Shown here: positions 52,026 through 59,082 of the stretch, one piece after another | Numbering within the stretch: position 1 is the stretch's first letter | Layout of the letters: every line of letters begins with the position of its first letter | Source of the DNA: JBPEWY01 sp965224095 | GTDB lineage: Bacteria > Bacteroidota > Bacteroidia > Flavobacteriales > Flavobacteriaceae | Length of the DNA: 64,000 nucleotides | Direction of reading: 5' to 3' | Assembly: GCA_965224095.1 (NCBI GenBank) | Contig: OZ245039.1 | Location: 2,356,001 to 2,420,000 of the forward strand | Translations under genes and position numbers: made by a program | The notes under the pieces: generated by a model | Database searches by the model: none | Told to the model about the DNA's origin: nothing | What the model saw: only the letters and a program-made list of their open reading frames with translations

Positions 52026-53795
52026 TTAAAGTTTGCGAAAGTACGCAACAAGTGATTCCATGTCAAGTCCTGTCGAAGAATGAAGTTCCGAAACACTCCC
52101 GTGTTGCACAAAAGCATCGGGAATTCCCAAACAATGTATAGGGGTATTGTACAGGTGTTTTGAAGCAAATTCCAGTATGGCAGATCCAAACCCTCCTGTA
52201 ATGCATCCGTCTTCAACAGTTACAATCAGTTCATGTGCAGAAAAAATTTTATGCAGTGTTGCTTTATCAAGAGGTTTAACGAACCGTATATCAAAATGTG
52301 AAAATTCAACAGCCTTCTCAAGGGTATTTAAGGCATTAGATACCGTATTACCAATAAACCCTGTGCTTAAAACAGCAATACGGTTACCACTGCGTAATCT
52401 TCTCGATGTACCAATCGGTATTTTTTGAAATGAATGCTTCCAATCCCTTGTAACACCACGTCCGCGGGGATATCGAATGGCAATAGGATGGGGTAAACCT
52501 AATTGTGCGGTATACATGATATTCCTGAGTTCTTCTTCATTCATGGGAGCAAAGAGAATCATATTCGGAATGCATCGCAAATAAGCAAGATCAAAAACAC
52601 CGTGATGGGTTGCACCATCCTGACCAACCAATCCTGCGCGATCCAGACAAAAAATAACAGGAAGATTTTGCAGAGCCACATCGTGAATTACCTGATCATA
52701 AGCTCTTTGCAGGAAAGTAGAATAAATATTGCAGAAGGGAATAAGTCCCTGTGTAACCATTCCGGCTGCCAGAGTAACAGCGTGTTGTTCGGCAATCCCC
52801 ACGTCAAAAGCACGTTCCGGAATAGCATCCATCATAAACTTCAGCGAACTTCCCGTAGGCATGGCGGGAGTAATCCCCACAATCTTCTTGTTATTTTTGG
52901 CAAGTTCAACAAGGGTATGGCCAAAAACATCTTGAAATTTTGGAGGTAAATGATCCTGCTTTTTCGGAATAATATCTCCTGTGGTCTTATCAAATTTCCC
53001 CGGGGCATGGTAACGCACCTGATCTTCTTCGGCTTTTTGTAAACCCTTTCCCTTGGTAGTAACAACATGTAGGAATTTGGGCCCTTGAATGTCCTTTAAT
53101 CGCTGGAGTTCTTCTATCAGACCTTTTAAATTATGACCGTCTATCGGGCCGGTATAATCAAAATTAAGGGCTTTAATAATGTTGTTCCTCGCCAGGCGCT
53201 TGTTGGTTTTTACATTGGTAAGATATTCCTTAAGTGCTCCAACACTCGGATCAATTCCGATGGCATTATCATTAAGTACAATGAGTAAATTAGCATCGGT
53301 AACTCCGGCGTGGTTAAGCCCTTCAAATGCCATTCCGCTGGCTATAGAGGCATCACCAATAACCGCAATATGATGTTTGTTTTGATGGCCTTGCAACTGT
53401 GAAGCCAATGCCATCCCCAATGCGGCGCTAATGGAGGTTGAGGAATGCCCTACCCCGAAGGTGTCGTAGATGCTTTCGTCTCTTTTTGGAAAACCACTAA
53501 CGCCACCCAATTGACGATTGGTATGAAAAACATCTTTACGTCCTGTTAAAATTTTATGTCCGTATGCCTGATGTCCCACATCCCAGACCAGCAGATCTTC
53601 GGGGGTATTAAATACATAATGTAAGGCAACGGTAAGCTCTACCACTCCCAGACTTGCCCCTAAATGACCCTCCTTGACGGAAACAATATCAATAATAAAA
53701 TTACGTAGCTCTCCGGTGAGCTGCGTTAATTGTTTTAGTGACATGGACCTGAGGTCAGAAGGGAATTGAACAGTATCCAGTAATTTTCCTGTCAT
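52026..53795 (-). CDS. dxs: 1-deoxy-D-xylulose-5-phosphate synthase
   Basis: The 589-residue thiamine-diphosphate enzyme makes DXP from pyruvate and glyceraldehyde 3-phosphate, the entry to the MEP isoprenoid pathway. The ThDP motif appears as GDASIASGMAFEGLNHAG...NDN (GDA rather than GDG) near residue 145. AEQHAVTLAAGM near 365 holds the catalytic Glu, and CLDRAGLVGQDGATHHG follows. I start at the ATG at 53795; the longer frame begins with TTG inside the promoter. The length is slightly short of E. coli Dxs (620), as in other Bacteroidota. Confidence 0.94.
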   Translation of the reverse strand: MTGKLLDTVQFPSDLRSMSLKQLTQLTGELRNFIIDIVSVKEGHLGASLGVVELTVALHYVFNTPEDLLVWDVGHQAYGHKILTGRKDVFHTNRQLGGVSGFPKRDESIYDTFGVGHSSTSISAALGMALASQLQGHQNKHHIAVIGDASIASGMAFEGLNHAGVTDANLLIVLNDNAIGIDPSVGALKEYLTNVKTNKRLARNNIIKALNFDYTGPIDGHNLKGLIEELQRLKDIQGPKFLHVVTTKGKGLQKAEEDQVRYHAPGKFDKTTGDIIPKKQDHLPPKFQDVFGHTLVELAKNNKKIVGITPAMPTGSSLKFMMDAIPERAFDVGIAEQHAVTLAAGMVTQGLIPFCNIYSTFLQRAYDQVIHDVALQNLPVIFCLDRAGLVGQDGATHHGVFDLAYLRCIPNMILFAPMNEEELRNIMYTAQLGLPHPIAIRYPRGRGVTRDWKHSFQKIPIGTSRRLRSGNRIAVLSTGFIGNTVSNALNTLEKAVEFSHFDIRFVKPLDKATLHKIFSAHELIVTVEDGCITGGFGSAILEFASKHLYNTPIHCLGIPDAFVQHGSVSELHSSTGLDMESLVAYFRKL

Positions 53796-53799
53796 AAAA

Positions 53800-53807
53800 C
53801 AAATGTA
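53800..53807 (-). promoter_or_regulatory. -7 box (TACATTTG) 4 nt before the dxs ATG
   Basis: On the minus strand TACATTTG is followed by TTTT and the ATG at 53795. It fits TAnnTTTG, leaving almost no leader. No TTTG at the -33 distance. Confidence 0.45.
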
Positions 53808-53820
53808 CAAGTTGAAATCG

Positions 53821-53828
53821 TATTTTTG
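53821..53828 (+). promoter_or_regulatory. -7 box (TATTTTTG) 5 nt before the tadA ATG
   Basis: TATTTTTG is followed by TTTTT and the ATG at 53834. It is the divergent counterpart of the dxs box, 13 bp away. Confidence 0.4.
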
Positions 53829-53833
53829 TTTTT

Positions 53834-54283
53834 ATGGAGAACATTTTTGACGATGCTTATTTTATGAAAAAAGCACTGCAGGAAGCAGAGGCAGCTTTTG
53901 AAAAGGATGAAATTCCCGTAGGAGCAGTGGTTGTAATAGATAATAAAATTATAGCAAGAGCACATAATCTGACCGAAACCCTTAACGACGTAACGGCCCA
54001 TGCAGAAATGCAAGCCATTACGGCCGCTGCTAACTATCTGGGAGGTAAATATCTTCAGAATTGCACGTTGTATGTAACCCTGGAACCCTGTCAGATGTGT
54101 GCCGGAGCTTTATATTGGAGTCAGATTTCCAGAATCGTATACGGTGCTAAAGACGAAAAGCGGGGATGTGGTGTTATGAAAACTGCATTACATCCCAAAA
54201 CCAATATCGAGGGAGGCCTTATGGAAAAGGAAGCGGGAACACTGTTAAAGCGTTTTTTTATAGAAAAACGCAATCTGAACTAA
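53834..54283 (+). CDS. tadA: tRNA(Arg) adenosine-34 deaminase
   Basis: The 149-residue zinc deaminase has VTAHAEMQAITAAA (catalytic His and Glu) near residue 57 and LEPCQMCAGALYWSQI (zinc Cys pair) near 85, followed by RIVYGAKDEKRG, as in TadA. It makes inosine at the wobble position of tRNA-Arg(ACG). It is divergent from dxs. The third deaminase of this fold in the window, it is distinct from the dCMP and cytosine types. Confidence 0.92.
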   Translation: MENIFDDAYFMKKALQEAEAAFEKDEIPVGAVVVIDNKIIARAHNLTETLNDVTAHAEMQAITAAANYLGGKYLQNCTLYVTLEPCQMCAGALYWSQISRIVYGAKDEKRGCGVMKTALHPKTNIEGGLMEKEAGTLLKRFFIEKRNLN

Positions 54284-54294
54284 GCACAAAAAAA

Positions 54295-54310
54295 GCGGCT
54301 CAACGGCCGC
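54295..54310 (-). terminator. Rho-independent terminator of the cold-shock gene
   Basis: The stem GCGGC / GCCGC with a short loop is followed on the minus strand by TTTTTTTG. It lies 27 bp after the cold-shock gene stop and just past the convergent tadA stop. Confidence 0.7.
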
Positions 54311-54337
54311 ATTTAATTAAATCAAAATAAGTATATG

Positions 54338-54532
54338 CTATTCGGCTAGTTGCACTTGTCCTGCAACCATTCCTTTTCTTCCTTCTTCTTCAACATATTC
54401 TACTTTGTCACCTTCTCGAAGTTCAAGTCCGTTCAATGCGCTTACATGAACGAAAATGTCCTTTCCGGTCTCGTCGTTGGTAATGAATCCATACCCTTTC
54501 GATTCATTAAAAAATTTAACTGTACCTGTCAT
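54338..54532 (-). CDS. Cold-shock domain protein (CspA family)
   Basis: The 64-residue single-domain RNA chaperone has RNP1 ESKGYGFI and RNP2 DIFVHVS, and begins MTGTVKFFN. It binds single-stranded RNA or DNA. The end GMVAGQVQLAE is normal. No long structured 5' leader is obvious in the 105 bp upstream. Confidence 0.94.
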   Translation of the reverse strand: MTGTVKFFNESKGYGFITNDETGKDIFVHVSALNGLELREGDKVEYVEEEGRKGMVAGQVQLAE

Positions 54533-54637
54533 TATAAATTGTAATATAAAAAATTAAAGTGGTAAAGGTAGGGGATTAAATGACAGGAATAAGATAAAAA
54601 CCTAATTTATTTATAAAAAAACCTGATTTTCAAAAAA

Positions 54638-54871
54638 TTATAGGTCTTTATCCCGCATTTTATCTAAGTTTTCGCGGGTAAGCATATAATCTTTCACGCT
54701 TTTCCCGCGACCTCTCCAAATAATAAACAGGGGCATAACAACAAAAAATAATCCCAAAGCCCCAAAACCTATAAATTTAGCTGCATTAGGATGTTCCTGA
54801 CCTTGTAGAACAAATCCGGTTATAAGTAAGCCCAGTACGATGGCGAATAAAAAAAGAATAATATATTTCAT
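54638..54871 (-). CDS. Small two-TM membrane protein
   Basis: The 77-residue protein has two hydrophobic segments (about 2-21 and 33-51) and a charged C-terminal helix (GKSVKDYMLTRENLDKMRDKDL). No family is recognised. I start at the ATG at 54871 because the upstream frame overlaps the VOC gene. It lies 17 bp after that gene in a ClC-VOC-small protein unit. Confidence 0.65.
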   Translation of the reverse strand: MKYIILFLFAIVLGLLITGFVLQGQEHPNAAKFIGFGALGLFFVVMPLFIIWRGRGKSVKDYMLTRENLDKMRDKDL

Positions 54872-54888
54872 CAATATCAATAATAAAT

Positions 54889-55281
54889 TTATCCTGTTGG
54901 CTCTATCAAATCCCATAGATTCCCGTAAAGATCTGCAAAAACAGCAACAGTGCCGTAAGGTGCTTTTAGTGGAGGCCGTACTATGCGTATGTTATGTGTA
55001 ATTAAATTTTGATAATCCCTTTCAAAATCATCCGTATATAAAAATAAAAACACTCGTCCGCCCGATTGATTTCCTACGGAGGATAACTGCTGTTGATCGG
55101 CTGCCTTGGCCAGTAGCAGATTACAACCTTTTACTCCATTAGGGCGAACCAAAACCCATCTTTTTTGAGGGGTTAACCTGGTATCCTCAATTAAATTAAA
55201 ATGAAGTTTTTTTGTGTAAAAATCTATAGCCTCATCATAATCTTTGACCAAAAGGCTGATATGAGCAATTTCCTGGTGCAT
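54889..55281 (-). CDS. VOC-superfamily (glyoxalase-like) protein
   Basis: The 130-residue protein shows the paired beta-alpha-beta-beta-beta layout of glyoxalase/bleomycin-resistance proteins: HISLLVKDYDEAIDFYTKKL at the start and TVAVFADLYGNLWDLIEP at the end, with metal-ligand-like His and Glu. The activity is not predictable. Its ATG follows the ClC stop immediately (TAAATG). Confidence 0.83.
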   Translation of the reverse strand: MHQEIAHISLLVKDYDEAIDFYTKKLHFNLIEDTRLTPQKRWVLVRPNGVKGCNLLLAKAADQQQLSSVGNQSGGRVFLFLYTDDFERDYQNLITHNIRIVRPPLKAPYGTVAVFADLYGNLWDLIEPTG

Positions 55282-57066
55282 TTATCGTGTAAATTGAATT
55301 AGCTTTCTTCTATATGCCGTAAGCAATTTTGATTTGGAAACAAATCCCGCATACTTACTGTTTTTTATTACCGGTAAATTCCAGGCACCGCTATCCTGAA
55401 ATTTCTTCATTACTTTTTTCATATCATCGTCCTCGTAAATAATATATTCCGGAGGCTCGTGCATTAAACTTTCAACCTGAATGGTTTCGTACAGAGACGT
55501 ATCAAACATAAACTCCCGTATATCATCCAGCAGAACCACCCCGACCAGTTCACCCTCATCATTGACTACCGGAAATAAATTTCGGGTGGTTTTTGCTACG
55601 CCTTCATGAAGCATTGCCCCCAAAGACATCGTAGGAGTAAGAGCTACAAAATTGGTTTCAATTACCTTGTCTAATTTCATCAAAGTGAGTACGGTTTGGT
55701 CTTTATTATGAGTTAACAGAGCTCCCTGTTCGGCGAGTTCACGGGTATAAATAGTATACTCGAGGGTATTTTTTGTAATCAAAAAAGAAATGGCGGTTGT
55801 AATCATTAAAGGCACAAAAAGCTCATAACCACCAGTGATTTCAGCGATAAGGAAGATAGCTGTGAGGGGAGCGTGTAATACACCTGCAATTAACCCTGAC
55901 ATACCAACCAGTGTAAAATTGGCCTCCGAAACTTCAAATCCCAGGTTGAGGGCATTTATTATTTTGGCTACTACATTCCCCAACGCACTCCCCATTACCA
56001 TGGTGGGAATAAAGATACCTCCGGATCCACCGGCGGCAAAAGTTGCGGTCATGGCCACCGCTTTAAAAATAGTAATACCAAAAAGGAGCGCAATAATTAC
56101 CCAGGCATGATCTATAAAAGCATCAAAAGGAGTAGTTCCCAGGGCTTCCAGATCGTTTCCTGCCAACAGGTTATTGATAAAGCTAAATCCCTCTCCGTAT
56201 AAAGGGGGTATAAAATAAAGCATAGCTCCAATAAGCAATCCTCCTAAAAAGAGTTTACCCAAAGGCGTTTTTACCTTGTCAAAGAGCGATTGTATACCAA
56301 AGTACATCTTCGTAAAATAAACCGAAGCCAGTGCGGTACCAGCCCCCAGAACAATATAAAAAAACGTATCGGTCAGCTGAAACTTATCAGTAACCATAAA
56401 ATTGAACATCACCTCATCACCCATAAAAAAATAGGAGGTGAGCACCGAGGAAACCGATGCAATTAACAGGGGGAGCAGCGAGGTAAGGGTCAGGTCGAGA
56501 CTGAAAATCTCTACGGCAAATATAATAGCGGCTACGGGAGATTTAAAAATAGATGAAATAGCACCTGCTGCCGCACAGGCAATCAGTAAAACCCGGGTTT
56601 TACTGTCCATGTGAAACAACCTGCTTACATTAGAACTCAGTGCAGATCCGCTGGCAACAGCCGGACCTAATAATCCCACAGAACCCCCAAAGCCTACGGT
56701 AAGCGGAGCTGTTATAAGCGGATAAAAAATGCGTGTCCCCGGAATAATCCCATTTTTTTTTGACAGGGAAAACAAGATAGACGGAATCGCTTGTCGGATG
56801 GGTTTTTTAAGAACGTATTTTACCATCAGATAAACCAGTAACAGGCCTATAACCGGTAAAATAAAATACAGGTGATTTTCCGAGAAAATGATACCTCGCT
56901 CCAGCAGGGCTTCAATAGAAAAGGTAATGTTTTTTAGAGTAACCGATGCCAGTCCGGCCAACAAGCCTACTATACCACTTAAAATAAACACAAAATTTTT
57001 AGTGGAGATATGTTTATATCTCCAGATCAGGAATTTGGTAAGTACCGATTTTTTATGTGGCTTCAT
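55282..57066 (-). CDS. ClC-family chloride channel/transporter with paired CBS domains
   Basis: The 594-residue protein has the ClC membrane domain (about 15-440) and two CBS domains (about 450-590). The segment GSGGIFIPTMVMGSALG near 345 matches the GxFxP motif. In the region normally reading GxEGP or GLEAP the protein reads GGSVGLLGPAVASG, so the gating/proton Glu (E148 in E. coli) is replaced by Leu; the DNA codons confirm this. The protein may therefore be an uncoupled or differently gated channel. It heads a unit with VOC and small-protein genes. Confidence 0.9.
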   Translation of the reverse strand: MKPHKKSVLTKFLIWRYKHISTKNFVFILSGIVGLLAGLASVTLKNITFSIEALLERGIIFSENHLYFILPVIGLLLVYLMVKYVLKKPIRQAIPSILFSLSKKNGIIPGTRIFYPLITAPLTVGFGGSVGLLGPAVASGSALSSNVSRLFHMDSKTRVLLIACAAAGAISSIFKSPVAAIIFAVEIFSLDLTLTSLLPLLIASVSSVLTSYFFMGDEVMFNFMVTDKFQLTDTFFYIVLGAGTALASVYFTKMYFGIQSLFDKVKTPLGKLFLGGLLIGAMLYFIPPLYGEGFSFINNLLAGNDLEALGTTPFDAFIDHAWVIIALLFGITIFKAVAMTATFAAGGSGGIFIPTMVMGSALGNVVAKIINALNLGFEVSEANFTLVGMSGLIAGVLHAPLTAIFLIAEITGGYELFVPLMITTAISFLITKNTLEYTIYTRELAEQGALLTHNKDQTVLTLMKLDKVIETNFVALTPTMSLGAMLHEGVAKTTRNLFPVVNDEGELVGVVLLDDIREFMFDTSLYETIQVESLMHEPPEYIIYEDDDMKKVMKKFQDSGAWNLPVIKNSKYAGFVSKSKLLTAYRRKLIQFTR

Positions 57067-57117
57067 TCCAATACGAATGTACTCCTATTTGTTCATATAT
57101 TCAATGTATAAATTAAA

Positions 57118-57139
57118 AACCCACCGAAGAAGGTGGGTT
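57118..57139 (-). terminator. Rho-independent terminator of aspS
   Basis: The stem AACCCACC / GGTGGGTT is followed on the minus strand by TTTAATTT. It lies just past the aspS stop. Confidence 0.8.
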
Positions 57140-57146
57140 AAAAATT

Positions 57147-58895
57147 TTACGAACGTAACCGTATATGAAGCTCTTTTAATTGCTCATCGTCTATCGGGGA
57201 GGGAGCATCTATCATTACATCTCTTCCCGCATTATTTTTTGGAAATGCGATAAAATCTCTAATGGTTTCCTGCCCACCCAGAATAGCCACCAGCCTGTCA
57301 AAGCCAAAGGCAATTCCTCCGTGTGGGGGTGCTCCGTACTGGAAAGCATCCATTAAAAATCCAAATTGCGCCTGCGCCTGCTCTTTACTAAAGCCTAATA
57401 ATGAAAACATTTTTGCCTGGAGCTCCTTGTCGAATATTCGAATAGAACCCCCTCCGATTTCATTTCCATTGAGAACCAGGTCGTAGGCATTGGCCCGTAC
57501 TTTTCCGGGTTCGGTTTCCAGAAGTTCAATATCCTCCGGTTTGGGAGCTGTAAAAGGATGATGCATAGCGTGGTAACGCCCGGTTTCCTCATCCCATTCC
57601 AGCAAAGGAAAATCTACCACCCACAGAGGAGCAAATTCATCGGGTTTTCTCAGTCCCATTCGCTCTGCAAGTTCCATCCTGAGCGCACTCAGTTGAGGTC
57701 GGACTTTATGGGTGTCTCCTGACAAGACACAGATAAGGTCGCCCGCTTTGGCTCCCGTTGCTTTTGCCCAGGCGGCCAGATCCTGCTGATCGTAAAACTT
57801 ATCGACAGACGATTTGAAAGTTCCATCGGGATTACATTTCACATATACCATTCCGAGTGCACCAACCTGGGGTCGTTTTACCCAATCGATTAATTTATCG
57901 ATTTCTTTTCGCGTATATGAAGCAGCTCCGGGTACCGCAATACCTACAACGAGCTCTGCCTTATTAAATACATTAAAATCTTTGTGTTGCGCAATTTCGT
58001 TAAGTTCTCCGAACGACATTCCAAAACGAATATCCGGTTTATCATTACCATAGCGTTTCATAGCTTCCTGATAGGTCATTCTTGGAAATTCGCCTACTTC
58101 CAGTCCATTTATTTCTTTTAATAGAAATCGGGTAAGGCCTTCAAAAGTATTTAAAATGTCTTCCTGTTCTATAAAGGTCATTTCACAATCAATCTGTGTG
58201 AATTCCGGTTGACGATCTGCCCTTAAATCTTCATCTCGGAAACATTTTACTATTTGAAAGTACTTATCGAGCCCTCCAACCATAAGCAATTGTTTGAAGG
58301 TTTGAGGAGATTGGGGGAGTGCGTAAAATTCTCCTTCATTCATTCGAGAAGGAACAACAAAATCTCTGGCTCCTTCCGGGGTGGATTTAATTAGGTAGGG
58401 TGTTTCCACTTCTATAAACCCTTCGCTGGAAAGGTAATTCCTTATTTCCATAGCCACCCGATGGCGAAATACCAGATTATTTCTAACGGGAGTTCTCCGG
58501 ATATCCAAATACCTGTATTTCATACGTAGATCTTCGCCTCCGTCAGTTTCGTTTTCAATAGTAAAGGGAGGTACCAGCGAATCGTTCAAAATCGTAATAT
58601 TATTTACCAGGATCTCTATATCGCCGGTAGGGATATTTTTGTTTTTGGATTCCCTTTCAATTACGGTTCCCTTTATTTGAATGACGAATTCTCTTCCGAG
58701 TTGTCTGGCATTTTCAAAAACGGTTTTCGGCGTACGCTCTTCGTCAACGATAAGTTGTGTAATTCCGTATCGATCTCTGAGATCAATCCAGATCATAAAT
58801 CCTTTATTGCGTATTTTCTGGACCCATCCGGCCAGGGTAACTTCCTGGTTGATGTCCGATGAGCGTAAAGCTCCACAGGTGTGAGTTCTGTACAT
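57147..58895 (-). CDS. aspS: Aspartyl-tRNA synthetase
   Basis: The 582-residue class II synthetase charges tRNA-Asp. An OB-fold anticodon domain fills about 1-130. The class II motifs follow: motif 2 near FRDEDLRADRQPEFTQID and motif 3 near GIAFGFDRLVAIL at the C-terminus. The bacterial GAD insertion lies in between. Length is normal for bacterial AspRS. It is a single gene with its own promoter and terminator. Confidence 0.96.
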   Translation of the reverse strand: MYRTHTCGALRSSDINQEVTLAGWVQKIRNKGFMIWIDLRDRYGITQLIVDEERTPKTVFENARQLGREFVIQIKGTVIERESKNKNIPTGDIEILVNNITILNDSLVPPFTIENETDGGEDLRMKYRYLDIRRTPVRNNLVFRHRVAMEIRNYLSSEGFIEVETPYLIKSTPEGARDFVVPSRMNEGEFYALPQSPQTFKQLLMVGGLDKYFQIVKCFRDEDLRADRQPEFTQIDCEMTFIEQEDILNTFEGLTRFLLKEINGLEVGEFPRMTYQEAMKRYGNDKPDIRFGMSFGELNEIAQHKDFNVFNKAELVVGIAVPGAASYTRKEIDKLIDWVKRPQVGALGMVYVKCNPDGTFKSSVDKFYDQQDLAAWAKATGAKAGDLICVLSGDTHKVRPQLSALRMELAERMGLRKPDEFAPLWVVDFPLLEWDEETGRYHAMHHPFTAPKPEDIELLETEPGKVRANAYDLVLNGNEIGGGSIRIFDKELQAKMFSLLGFSKEQAQAQFGFLMDAFQYGAPPHGGIAFGFDRLVAILGGQETIRDFIAFPKNNAGRDVMIDAPSPIDDEQLKELHIRLRS

Positions 58896-58918
58896 TTTTC
58901 CGGTTGAAAATTAGGCTG

Positions 58919-58926
58919 CAAAGGTA
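58919..58926 (-). promoter_or_regulatory. -7 box (TACCTTTG) of aspS
   Basis: TACCTTTG on the minus strand fits TAnnTTTG and lies 23 bp before the ATG at 58895. A T-rich stretch ends about 19 bp upstream. Confidence 0.45.
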
Positions 58927-59032
58927 TAAAAGTAAGCTGACTTGGTAAAAAAATAAAAGAAAGGAATGAAATGCAAATTCATTAAGAAAAAGCTTAAAAA
59001 GATAGATTAAATACAGGAATTTTTTTGTAAAA

Positions 59033-59065
59033 GTTAATAAAATGTTAGAATATTGTTAATAATTA
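59033..59065 (+). promoter_or_regulatory. Three 11-bp-phased repeats, Pho-box-like, upstream of TonB receptor
   Basis: Contiguous units GTTAATAAAAT, GTTAGAATATT and GTTAATAATTA run at an exact 11-bp period. They end 17 bp before the ATG at 59083. An imperfect -7-like AATCTTTT lies at 59069-59076. Confidence 0.5.
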
Positions 59066-59082
59066 ACCAATCTTTTAATTGT

